Source of the DNA: Leuctra nigra | Taxonomy: Eukaryota > Arthropoda > Insecta > Plecoptera > Leuctridae | Direction of reading: 5' to 3' | Length of the DNA: 64,000 nt | NCBI GenBank assembly: GCA_934045905.1 | Contig: OW203771.1 | Location: 2,914,001 to 2,978,000, forward strand | Translations under genes and position numbers: made by a program | Shown here: positions 1-10,308 of the stretch, one piece after another | How positions within the stretch are numbered: position 1 is the stretch's first letter | How the letters are laid out: the number at the start of each line of letters is the position of its first letter | The notes under the pieces: model-generated | What the model was told of the DNA's origin: nothing | Database searches by the model: none | The model's input: the letters and a program-made list of their open reading frames with translations, nothing else

Positions 1-328
1 ATCATAGACTATTTGCGGGCACAATCACAAAAGCACAAGCCACAACATCGCAGACGGCAAAAGCCCAAGCTACACGGCCAAATACTACGAGAATAAGTAA
101 AGCTAGTTCATTTAGTTCCAACTGTGACCACGGCACTGTCCAGCAAATAGTCCAATGTCTGTGATGTAATTGTTTTTTTTAATGACAATAAGCAATTTTG
201 TGTGTGTGTGTTTTTTATATTTACTTGTGAGCGCAGCCTGTTACAAATAAAGGAATAAAGGGGTTGACATTTCCTCAACGCTCTCTAAAATCAACGATTT
301 GGAAATTCAATTATTTCATAGTTTCGAA

Positions 329-1015
329 TAGGGATGGAGAAAATATCGATATATCGATATATATCGATATCAAATAAATATCGAAATATCGATACCTGAA
401 TATATTGAATATCGAAATATTTAAATATCGATATATTGAAATATTGAAATATTGAAATATTGAAATATCGATATATCGAAGCTTTACCGTATGATACAAC
501 TATATTCTTAATTGAAGTTTATACAATGGCAAAATAATTCATATTTGCAGTGCAGCGTTTATCAGATTTTAGGACAATTTCTCAGATTATTCACATTTCT
601 TTCTTATCTGGCCGGTGACCCTATATTTTGGAACGGCTGTGTTATTTCTATTTAAATTTTCTTTTGAATTTCCTATCTGTTTTAGGAGCAATTTAAGGCA
701 TTTATGCGATATATCAATATTTCCATACCTACATCGAAATATAATATTGTCATATATCAATATTTCGATATTTCAATATATCGATATTTCGATATTTCAA
801 TATTTCGATATTTCGATATTTCAATATTTCAATATATCGATATTTCAATATTTCAATATATCGATATTTCAATATATCGATACTTCAATATATCGATATT
901 TCGATATTTCAATATTTCAATATATCGATATATCGCGATATCGATTTATCGATAAATATCGATATATAAATGATATCGATAGTCGATATCAAAATCCAGG
1001 TTCGCTCCATCCCTA
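329..1015. mobile_element. Non-autonomous hAT-type MITE with an ATATCGAT-rich interior
   Basis: The ends are inverted, TAGGGATGGAG on the left and CTCCATCCCTA on the right. The 8-bp direct repeat GTTTCGAA flanks them at 321-328 and 1016-1023. An 8-bp target duplication and a TAGGG-type end are hallmarks of the hAT superfamily. Both halves (about 345-485 and 705-985) are imperfect runs of ATATCGAT and AATATTTC units that mirror each other, so the element can fold on itself. The centre (about 490-700) resembles 2160-2420, which lacks these ends. Long open frames here come only from the simple sequence. No transposase is present. Confidence 0.85.
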
Positions 1016-1023
1016 GTTTCGAA

Positions 1024-1450
1024 GCCGGCAATAACAATTTAATTTGTACAAGTTTCAGGAGGCCAACGACTAACGAGGCATATAGAGCAAATAGTTTTTA
1101 ATAACATTGTAACTTCAACGCTCACTTAACCTTTATCAATACGGTCAAATTGTTGAACTTACATGTAAAACGAACAACTTCTCCGACAGTCGACCGGTGC
1201 CTGATTGAGCTGGAATAAAACACGAACAATGAGAGACCGTATTATCTTATCTTGACTCAGTCAAATAATCAACCTGGGCGTTGTTTAAACTGAAACTTCG
1301 ACGATCATGTGTTTTGTTGTAAGCTTAGACTGTAATTAATAGTTTAAATTAATTACGACAGTGTTCTTGGAATATTGATTAAAGTGATTATAGTGACAGA
1401 TAATTCCGATGGCGCGTCTTACATTATATCAAGTGCATGAGCATCCACGC
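1024..1450 (+). pseudogene. Possible first-exon remnant of a delta-class glutathione S-transferase, cut by a C-rich insertion
   Basis: An ATG at 1410 opens a frame reading MARLTLYQVHEHP, which resembles the N-terminal beta strand of insect delta-class GSTs (M..LTLYHV..). The frame runs straight into a C17 tract at about 1450 that starts a dispersed C-rich repeat, so the rest of the exon is lost. The 60 bases before the ATG match 46900-46963, which precedes an ATG reading MTRLIYHVDL and then a stop. Two similar starts with similar leaders suggest two decayed copies of one gene 5' end. The family call rests on about ten residues and is weak. Confidence 0.25.
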
Positions 1451-1812
1451 CCCCCCCCCCCCCCCTTCTTCCTGGATGTCAGGATAACATACATTATATG
1501 TGGTGTTTCATTTTGTAAACAAAAAACTCTAAAGAACTCATTTCAAAGTGTCAAAAAACAAAAGTGCCCTGCGGGGCAAGGTGGGGGCATGCCCTCCACC
1601 AACCTCCCCCACCTCAAACTGTCACATTTTTTAAAAATATTGAATATTTCAACAAAATACACCTCATAACGTCTCAAAATTGATTTCAAAGTGTCCAAAA
1701 ACCAAAAAACGCCGATGGGGGGGGGGTGCAACCCCAAACCCCCTTTAACACGGGGGAAATTGTTTTACATGCAATTGTCCCCCCCTGGCAGAAATCCTGT
1801 GGACGCCCTGTT
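1450..1812 (+). repeat. Dispersed element with C and G homopolymer tracts, copy 1
   Basis: The segment starts with a C17 run and contains a G-run near 1719 and a C-run near 1780. It includes phrases such as TTTCAAAGTGTCAAAAAAC and GCCCTGCGGGGC. The same phrases occur in opposite orientation at about 43706-44100 inside an intron of LRR gene C, and partly at 41850-42130. No TIR or target duplication could be defined and the open frames are not credible genes. Confidence 0.6.
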
Positions 1813-2486
1813 TCAAAAAGTACAGTGCAATTCAGAATTGTGTTATACTTCAGTAGGTATCAATAAAACAAGTACATGGTCAAGAAAGGAAGCAAGAGGA
1901 ATTTGGAAAGAAAGGAGTCACTATGTTTAATATTTGAACAATACAATGAATGTCATTTAAATTAGTCCAGCTTGGTTACATTTTCTTCACGAAATACAGT
2001 TATTTAATATGCATTCTATCTTCGTTTTAGTTTATTGAAAATTATCAATATAAGATTATAGTTTAAAGTGGTCCCACTGCTCCAGCCAAGGTGCTTAGAA
2101 TTCGCCGCAATTCATACAAATCTATGATCAAATAATACCTCAAACGACAGCATAAAACAATTATATCTTACCGTGTGCTTCAATTATTTGTTTTTAATTG
2201 AAGTTCCAATTAAACTATCCCAAAATAATTCATATTTGTAGAGCAATGTTGCCAGATTTATGGTAAATTCCACACATTGTACACAGTTTCTTTCTTATTT
2301 AGCCTGTGACCCCATATTTTTAAACGGCAGTCTTATTCTAAAAATTTTTATCTTTAATTTGAGACTATTTTCAATAATTTGTCATTCCTCTTGCGGTTTT
2401 ATGAGCAATTTCAGAACAATATTACTGGACGATTTCAAGTCTCCCTGTGTTATCTTATGGGGGAAAAGTGATCTTCAATCAAGAAT
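1813..2486. other. Non-coding stretch, partly duplicated
   Basis: No gene is seen. The part at 2160-2420 is a diverged relative of the centre of the hAT-type MITE (about 490-700), sharing for example AAAATAATTCATATTTG and the segment around GCCTGTGACCCCATATTTT. Confidence 0.5.
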
Positions 2487-5011
2487 CTAGTGGAGCGGTC
2501 GCTCCACCCAGCCAAGTCGTACCGTACACTCACACTCACTCAACATACCGTATATGCATAATAAACTGAGGAGCAGACCAACCACTTTTACTGTAAGCAA
2601 CAACACGGCATTTTCGGCCTACTGGATCTTAAAATTAGAAAATCTCACATTGTTGCGATATATCTTAATTTCGAGCTATGGCCCACCCCACCACATATAC
2701 CAAATTAGGGAACAATATGTTATGCCGTTTGCGAGCTAGAGGGCCGTGAAAAACGTGAAATTACACCCCTTTAAAAACCTATCTTGATCTGATGATGATA
2801 TCAGGAAACACCGCAATCACCGCCACAGCCTAAACGGCTGAGCCGATCGATCTGAAATTTTCACCACATGTGCACTTTTGGCGTCTGAGGTGCCTTTTTA
2901 TAAAACCAACAGGAAGCCGCCATTTTGAAACCGGAAGTGACGTATTATCTCGAAAACAGCTAGACCGTTAGGAATTAAACCAGCGCCAAATGATTCAGAC
3001 GGTCATCTATATGGAATATCAATAGTTAAAGTAGAGATGTACTATTACCGAAACCGGAAATGACGTCATGAAAATGAAGAACTAGATTTAAATGACCTCT
3101 TACTACAATAACTACATATTCAGAAGGCTTATAATGATACATAACATTTATAGAAATAAATTCTATGTGGCAGTAATTTTAGTCGCCATTTTGAAAACCG
3201 GAAGTGATACCATATCTCGAAAACGGCTGGACTGATTGTAACGAAGCTTGCGCAATTCTTCATGGAATATCACTTTAAGCTTAGGTATATTGAGCACCAA
3301 ACACAATTTTTCGTATTAATTCGGAAATGGCGTATTTTTTAAAAGTAATTGGTCATTATTGCTCCGATGTGTGTTACAAGTTGTGTAAATAAACTAAAAA
3401 AATAAGTGATATCCCCATAAAAAACACTCCGTGTAAAAATACCCGCCAAGTCTCTTCAACTATAAAAAAATAGAAGAAATCTAAAAATTAAACACTGAAA
3501 AGAAGTGATATCAAAAAATGAGCCAAGTCAAAACTTAATTTTAAAAACCAAAATATACTTGGCGCATCGTTTTTAAGGGCATTATAGGTATTTTTTTTTT
3601 TTTTATTATATCAATTAATTAACAATTAATTATACCCCATCCAACAAAAGTCGGGTTGGGGGGTGGAGGTAGCTCCACCTTCTTCTAGGGCCTCCTGGGA
3701 TGCCGAAGTCGGCCGGCCATTCCAACTTCTTCCCCGTCGTCTTCTTCCTCATCGTCTTCGCTCTCCTCTGATTCCTCCACCTGCCGCTCCACCAACTCAT
3801 TCCATCTTTCTACATCTTCCCACCGCTTCTCTCCTTCCACTCTCCTCCAATCTTCGCCTCTCTCCGCCACATCCTCTTCAATGCTGTCCATCCACTTGGT
3901 CCTCGGACGCCCAGCCTTCTTTTTCTTCACTTGTCTTCCCTTCTCAAATTCTCTTCTAGGAATTCTCTCCTCTCCCATTCTTTTCATGTGCCCGAACCAT
4001 CTCAACCTCTCTCGACTTATCTTCAAACTTAACTTCTCCACTCCCAAGTCTTGTCTTATCTTCTTACTCCTGATTTTATCCAACTTGGTCACTCCCGCCA
4101 CCCCTCTCAAAAACTTCATCTGTGATGCCTGGATTTCTGCTATTTCTCTTCTGCCCATTGGCCATGTTACCGCCCCATATGTCAGGATTGGAATATAGTA
4201 CAGTTTGTATATCAGTAGTTTGCACCTCATTGGTATACCCTCCTTCCATAACAGCTTCCGAACACATTGGTAAAAGCTCTCCGCCGCTGCTCGTCTCTTC
4301 TTTATCTCGCGCTCCACCTTACCTTCCCTTGTCACAACACTTCCTAAATATTTAAACTCCTCCCGTTCTTGCAGCATTGCTCCCTGGATTCCAATCTTGC
4401 ACCTCGCCTTCTTTCCTCTGTCCATACACAATGTTTCACTCTTTTCTCTGCTAATATGTAGGCCATACTTTTCTGTCACACAATTCCACTTATCCACCTT
4501 CAACTGTATCTCATCTTCCGACTCGCTCCATATCATAATGTCATCTGCATATATAAATGTTTTTGAATCCCTTCCTTCCACTTCGTCATTCTCCACTTCC
4601 CGTACCATCTCATCCATTACAACACCAAACAGAGTCGGTGACAACACACTACCTTGCTTTAAGCCTTCATTTACTTGGAACCATTCTGTCCTCCCTACAC
4701 TGCACTGCACACAACTCCAGCTGTTCTTATACGTACTCTTTATCTTCTTTATTAGTTCTCCACACACTTCTTTCCTCTTCAAACACTTCCACACCATCTC
4801 TCTAGGTAGGTACATTTGATTTTTGGCATATGCTTCTATACTATTTATATACACGATGCGCCAAGTATATTTTGGTTTTTAAAATTAAGTTTTGACTTGG
4901 CTCATTTTTTGATATCACTTCTTTTCAGTGTTGAATTTTTAGATTTCTTCTATTTTTTTATAGTTGAAGAGACTTGGCGGGTATTTTTACACGGAGTGTT
5001 TTTTATGGGGA
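2487..5011 (-). mobile_element. Composite foldback / Helitron-like element, copy 1, carrying a LINE fragment
   Basis: Read on the minus strand, the element begins TCCCCATAAAAAACACTCCG (from 5011). It runs through an inverted-repeat pair of about 160 bp (4853-5011 against 3412-3572), then about 900 bp of unique sequence. It ends with a GC-rich hairpin and CTAG at 2487-2490. The same order, ends and 900-bp segment recur at 47073-49095 in the opposite window orientation, which shows that these parts form one unit. A hairpin followed by CTAG is how Helitron 3' ends look, but no Rep/helicase is present. The RTE-like LINE at 3580-4854 occupies the foldback apex and is absent from copy 2. Confidence 0.65.
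3580..4854 (-). mobile_element. 5'-truncated RTE-like LINE: reverse transcriptase C-terminal half
   Basis: The minus-strand frame 4854-3685 (389 codons) has the RT motifs of a non-LTR retrotransposon: GLKQGSVLSPTLF (motif 4/B), then FIYADDIMIW with the catalytic YADD, then a thumb-like region with LTYGAVTW and an RLRWFGHMKRM segment typical of RTE/craft-type endonuclease-reverse transcriptases. The endonuclease and the first RT motifs are missing, as expected of 5' truncation. The 3' end is an A-rich tail (T-run at about 3590-3604 on the plus strand). The C-terminus is rich in Glu, Asp and Lys. It sits between the two arms of a foldback whose inner ends read CTTGGCGCATCGT and its complement, so it probably inserted at the hairpin apex. 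The frame is open for its full length, suggesting fairly recent insertion. Confidence 0.85.
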
Positions 5012-5500
5012 TATCTAATTACTTATATCATACGGTAAGGGGCAAATATTTTTTTCTAGTTATATGTAATATGGTTTCACTAATCTTTGGTGTGAATTAC
5101 AACAAATTCTCGTTCCTGTGACTTAGCGCTGGATACTACTAGCCTCCTTAAAGTTTTAAAGATGCTTCACATCTTCTAGCTCGAATGAAGTTGACCCATG
5201 TTAGTGATAAAAAGAAAGGGAGTAGCAAACGCTGAAGCTCTCGGGACGGAGTCATTGAGACTAGAGGGAGTCAAAGCCTTTGAAACCTACTTCTCTTTTA
5301 AAAACCAAAGGATTGATCGCAGGAATACTACTTATGTCATTTTAATATTCAAGGTAATCTACTTCTTCATGAACTGAGAAATTTAAAGAAAATAACCTTT
5401 GTTAAAATTATTGATAAGAGATGGGGATCTGAAAATGTTTGAACTGTAAAAAAATCATCTTTCTTCAATATTACTTTATTTTATAGGAACAGCAAATTTT
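5012..5500. other. No gene seen
   Basis: AT-rich spacer between the composite element and the LRR-gene fragment. Open frames are short and show no recognisable domain. Confidence 0.5.
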
Positions 5501-5504
5501 CAGC

Positions 5505-5740
5505 TTGATTTCAGAGTATACATATTGTTATACATATTCAAATTACAAATTTGAACACACTTTTTCTATCATCTGGGCTGCTTGTACAGGTAACGGTGAG
5601 CATTCTAAAGTTAAACTTGATAGATTACTTCCATATCTCTCAATAAAATGCTTTAAGTGTTGGTCAAATAGCGTTAAAAAATCACAGCCTTGTGTAAATA
5701 AATTGAACAGTACAAGTTTTTATCATTGGACACAATGCAG
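5505..5740 (-). pseudogene. Fragment of exon 2 of an LRR-family gene
   Basis: The minus strand from about 5720 reads TLFDQHLKHFIERYGSNL and then LTLECSPLPVQAAQMIEK. These match the middle of exon 2 in the complete copies (for example FDENFRHFIERKGKHLL and PPIPVEAAQLIS in copy E). A stop codon follows shortly after CSNL. Neither the start of exon 2 nor its C-terminal third is present. The order of parts shows it is a second copy, not the missing tail of gene A, because it repeats a segment that gene A exon 2 already has at about 6130-6240. Confidence 0.75.
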
Positions 5741-5777
5741 TAGATGACTGAGGGTCTGAGAGCTATTGTTATAAGCA

Positions 5778-5937
5778 ACTAGTGGCTTTTCGGTTCACGC
5801 TCTAAGATGTTTTTGTGATGTTGCAGTCTTCACCTGAAGATGGCAGCGCTACAACTGCCGAAACGTAGTGACAAATGGCCCTTTTGGGGGCCAACATCAC
5901 AAAAACATCTTAGAGCGTGTACCGAAAAGCCACTAGT
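5778..5937. mobile_element. Short hairpin MITE (160 bp)
   Basis: The arms ACTAGTGGCTTTTCGGT... and the complement at the right end pair for about 50 bases, with a loop of about 60 bases. A 14-base direct repeat, CACAATGCAGTAGA, lies at 5731-5744 and 5940-5953, so a slightly larger segment (5745-5939) may be the inserted unit. The hairpin lies exactly where the homology of gene A exon 2 stops. Confidence 0.75.
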
Positions 5938-6714
5938 GGCACAATGCAGTAGAATTTGACGTGCGAGTTCACCTAAATCTGATCAACGCCCTGCGGCCAA
6001 ACGTTCAATGAATGAATGACAAATCTTCTCCGTAAAAGATAATGTGTTGGCTAGGTCTCGCGTGTACGCGGTACGAACCATTTTAAATTTGTACAACATT
6101 TAGCCATCAACTGTGCCTCTCGTTCTGGTAAAGGTGGACATGCTAAATGTAAATGCAACAGATGGATGCCTTTTCTCTCAATAAAATGCCTGAAATGTTC
6201 GTCGAATTGCTTCACATTGATGTCCAGTCTACGGATCTTCAGCGAGCTTGACGCTAAAGCTTCGAACACGCGACTGCAGACATCCTTGTAATTGTGCTCG
6301 AAGACGCTGAGCTCCTGAAGATGCGGACACAACGCCAAGATTCTGTCCAAGATCAATTCAGAGCAGTCCACTTCCTTGACGAAGCGAAGGTTCAGAGGCT
6401 TGGTCGTGTTTAGATGTAGGAGGACTTTGCCCATGTGGTAGTAACTGTATTCCACCAGACAAGGAAAAAGATCCAGGGCTAGTTTAGCCTGTCAACAGAT
6501 AGATGACAAGTAATTAATTGATAGGGTGATGCAAGGTGACATGTCTGGCGATATGCACGATAAATAAAATCAGCACACAGTGACAGTAATGTGTTTGAAG
6601 TATTTTGTTGATGTAGGTAATTTATTCAATCAATTCAATCATGGGCAGGGTTCAAATTGATAGGGGGGCGGAGGATAGGGGGGATTTCCCTCCTCTGGTT
6701 TTCTTATCCCTAGC

Positions 6715-7635
6715 TAGGGATTGCACTTTTACCGGGTCTGAAAAAATCGGTAAATTTACCGGTAAATTTACCGGTCAGCGGTAAATTTTGAAAAATGATG
6801 GCAGATACCAATTCATGACTAGACCAATACAAAAATGACCCTACTTTATTATTTGACCCATTTACAAAGATTACCGCAGTCAGGACAATAACAATACCTA
6901 CATCTATAAATAATCAATGTTAATAATGACAATACTCCATTTTGATAAGGGATGATAATATAGCCAAATAGCATTGATTCAACCCAACGTCTATACAATA
7001 CTCTCTTCTAAAGGTTGAGCCGATCGAGGGATTTCAGTACTCGGAAGTATACGGCTTTGTCCTACTCCGTGACGTCATGGAGTAGGACATTTCTATCTAA
7101 ATCACATGCCAGCGCATACAGACTATCAAGCAGTTGCCAGCTGTGTTGACGTCACGAAGTGGGAAAAGCCGAATACTTCCGAGTACTGAAATCCCTCGCT
7201 CGGCTCAACCTTTAGAAGAGAGTATTGTATAGACGTTGGATTCAACCAATCTAGTGTAGGCTATGCCATGCTGCCTGTGCTATTCTCCCATAAGAGGAAT
7301 TGTCGACCACCAATTTGATCAAGTTACAATCTGTGTCTGCTAAACAAGCAAACCTGAAGAGAGATTCCGACATTGGAAGTAATGGTATATGGATGGAGTT
7401 ATCATTCTGAATGATTGAGGACAACCAAAAATCAACGTAAAATATGCCTAACTGCTAATGTTGTCACACTGATGTTTTTACTTACCTATAGTTTTTACCT
7501 ACTTAAAATTTGATATCTCCATTCATACATTGGAGAGGATCAAAAAAACAAAATTTACAATTTTTTTTACCGGTAAATTAATAATCGGTAAATTTACCTT
7601 AATTTACCGGTAAATTTTACCGGGTGCCATCCCTA
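6715..7635. mobile_element. hAT-type MITE nested in the foldback
   Basis: The ends are TAGGGATTGCACTTTTACC and, at the right, ACCGGGTGCCATCCCTA. They are flanked by 8-bp direct repeats, TCCCTAGC (6707-6714) and TCCCTGGC (7636-7643), with one mismatch. Subterminal sequence is made of GGTAAATTTACC palindromes at both ends. The element contains another, younger hairpin at 6985-7238. Confidence 0.8.
6985..7238. mobile_element. Hairpin MITE with 9-bp target duplication (Mutator-like) nested in the hAT MITE
   Basis: It begins CAACGTCTATACAATACTCT and ends with the complement. Arms of about 85 bp pair almost perfectly. The 9-base direct repeat GATTCAACC flanks it at 6976-6984 and 7239-7247. Long TIRs with a 9-bp duplication fit Mutator-like elements. 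This is the innermost of three nested insertions. Confidence 0.8.
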
Positions 7636-9091
7636 TCCCTGGCTCTGTTTCCCAATAAAGCATCCCAGGGGGGATAGATTGCCCCCCCCCCCTCTGTAAA
7701 ATGTTAACTTTTAATCTACAAATACAACATTACTCTTTTCAGAAATAAATCTTAAATTGTAAAAATAAATTGTCACACAAAACAACGGTCAAGTTGCAAT
7801 ATTATGTAGAATTCAAATTGACGCGCATGGAAAATTAAATTATCTTTTATGTTTTAGCAAAGAAGCTGAGCCTGTATTTGATAGGTAAGATTTATTTTTT
7901 CCAAGATTTATTTTACTTGACAACCACTTCTGATTTCCCTTTAAATTAAAAGCAATTCCTCTTTTATACTGCCATTTGTCCTGATGAAAAAGGGCTACAA
8001 ACAGTGTAACTACAAACAGTGTACTACTACAAACAGAACAGTGTACAAATCGCTTAGAAATGCACCAATTTCTATCTTGAAATTCAAAATTTCCTGCGCC
8101 GCTACTATGTCTCTAACGCGCATCAATTTGAATTCTACAAAATAATAATGCAATTTGACAGTTGCTTTGTGTGACAATTTATTTCTATAATTTTTTTAGA
8201 ATTATTTCTGAAAAAATAACAGTTGTATTCAGAGATTAAAAGTCAACATTTTACAGAGGGGGGAAAAATCTATCCCCCCTGGGGATGCTTTAATGGAAAA
8301 CAGAGCCGGGGATGAGAAAATCCGAGGAGGGAAATCTCCCTCATCAATTTGTACCCTGCGCGTGAGCATGCGCAGAGGAGGATGTGTAGACTGTGCTGCC
8401 AACTTCAGGGAAATAGTTTTATTAGCATCCTATCGTTAACTACAATTGGCAAAATCTTAGGAATAGTCAACTCATTCCACTCCACTTAAATAACGTAGAT
8501 GTGAATGATGGTACAAGTGTCTGACGGTGTACTCACCGCGATAAACGCTGAAGACTCGGTGAACTCTACGCTGTCATCGGACTCGTTCCTGATTGTGTGG
8601 TACGTCAGAGACCTGAGTCTAGAACATCTTGCCAGCGCCTCCCAGCTCTCAGGCACGGATATTTTTTCCAGACACACAATCTGTATGTTAAGACACACTT
8701 GACCAACCAACGCCAACAGTCTCGGCTCAAAATCCCAAATATATGCATCCAGTTCAACTAAATTCTCGAGTTTATATATCAAGTCCTCAGAAATGTCATA
8801 ATTAGGAGTAAGCTTCCTCAAATTCTCATGAATGAAGATCGAGCAGACACGAGGATAACAATCTTCCTCCTCCAAATCATTTGTAAAATAGTAATCTAGA
8901 ACTGCTTCGTACAGGGAGTCCCACATGGCTGGAAGAACACCGTCTACGAAGACTTCTTGCACTTTGTTCAGAGCTTCGTCGAGAGCTGGCGACGTCATAT
9001 CCTCCATGTTCTCGACGGAGATCTTGACGAGTTGAACCACGGCTGATGTGGAGAGTGTTACTAAACTCTGAGGCTGCTTGAGAGGAGGCAT

Positions 9092-10308
9092 GGCAACACT
9101 GTGTAAAAAAGCATAAAGGCACAATTAGAGTGAGGAAGTATAGAATAACTTGAAAAAGTTTCCCATGAATCGCGTCCAAATCTCATACGAAAATCATGTT
9201 TTCATACTTCAGAAACGACTTACTTTGGTCTTCTCAGAGAGGGTTTTGAGAGAGGGAATTTAAATTCAAGCATAGGTACGTCAATGATTCAAGTGATATA
9301 GGTCAAACGAAAGTATATTATTAGGGAGTCAGTACTTATTTAAAGAGATACCTATGTATGTAAAATTGATGTATGTAATAGCAGGTAATAGGGATGTACT
9401 ATTTAAAGAAATAAACTTAATAGGTAGTACCTACCAATTCAAAAATTTTCATATAGAAGTGTGGTTAGGTTTCTCAATCTCGATTCGAAACCTAGAAATG
9501 TACCTAACATGATTTAAGTACACAAAATTCCTTAAATAGATTAATAATGTTAAAGGTAGGTATATTACAAATAAAGTTTAAAAAATTTAGTAATTACCTA
9601 TGATTTGTGTATAATGATGAATTTGTTTTACACTTTGACAGTCCACAACACAACTCCAGAACAAAGTGAAGGTTGCTCCCAGCCAGTCCGCCCGATTTCG
9701 AGGTTCTTTATATTCACAGGACCATAACACCAAATACATTAATTATGTTATTGTATTTGATAACACGTAGAGATACTGCAAACAAATACATTAATAATAA
9801 TAGTACCTAGTTACTATTACTAATGTATTTGCTGCAAACGTTCTCTGTAAAATCCGTGGTAAAATCTTTTCAAACATTCTCTTGAATAGAGTAAATTGAA
9901 GGTAAATTTCTAAGGGGACCATAAATTACGTACACGATTGGGTTAGGGGGGGGGGGGGGGGAGAGGTTTGTGACGTTACTCATCCTAGGTAAAACAAAAG
10001 TTCTTCAAACTAAAATTTCATTACCTAATGTTTTATTATTTAAATTACCTACTGTTTTACATTATACAAACCAAAATATATATTGTCAATTTGTCTTGCA
10101 GTAAAACCGTACTTAAACAAGCGAGACATGGGGGGGGGGGGGGGGGGGCGTTGACGAAAGCCTAAAAACTGTGACATATTAATGGACGTCCCCTGACGAT
10201 CCCTGCTAGAACATGGGAGCTTTTTCGACCACATGATGGTCGAACCACATGATTTTCGACCACACTAAAAGTGAAAATTATATCTACCGAAAAATCTAAA
10301 AACTTAAA
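9092..10308. other. Upstream region of gene A, no further gene seen
   Basis: On the minus strand an acceptor-like TTTTTTACACAG lies 7 bases before the gene A ATG, so an unseen noncoding exon probably lies here or beyond. Runs of G14 or more at about 9948-9961 and 10131-10148, and a small hairpin near 9780-9835, are the only notable structures. Confidence 0.5.

Larger units (their letters stand above)
6646..8358. mobile_element. Large foldback element in the intron of gene A
   Basis: The left end, CAGGGTTCAAATTGAT, pairs with the right end, ATCAATTTGTACCCTG. Pairing continues through the G/C-rich blocks (ATAGGGGGGATTTCCCTCC against GGAGGGAAATCTCCC) and through 7636-7840 against about 8110-8300. 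The left arm is interrupted by the hAT-type MITE at 6715-7635. The right arm is uninterrupted, so the foldback is older than that insertion. No coding capacity and no clear target duplication were found. Confidence 0.75.
5955..9091 (-). pseudogene. LRR-family gene, copy A (exon 1 intact, exon 2 frameshifted and truncated)
   Basis: Exon 1 is 9091-8537 (185 codons). It starts MPPLKQPQSLVTLSTSAV and ends FIA before a GTGAGT donor. Exon 2 begins at 6488 after TTGACAG and reads AKLALDLFP, then MGKVLLHLNTTKPLNLR. The frame ends at 6051 with a stop after TRET. A shift of one base restores family-like sequence (ANTLSFTEKICHS) down to about 5955, where homology stops at a hairpin MITE. The last third of exon 2 (about 150 residues in copies B-D) is missing. 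Exon 1 has the conserved LP(A/S)MWDSL(Y/F)EAV block and LRR-like segments (LVELD, CSRLRSLTY). The 2.05-kb intron holds three nested transposable elements. Without its C-terminal LRRs the protein is probably non-functional, though a truncated product is possible. Confidence 0.75.

Noticed and set aside
311..1016. Open frames rich in Ile, Ser, Tyr and Arg across the ATATCGAT block
   Set aside because: They follow from the simple-sequence unit in several frames on both strands and lie inside a MITE.
3663..4819. Several plus-strand Ser/Leu-rich frames
   Set aside because: They are antisense to the LINE reverse transcriptase frame with its YADD motif.
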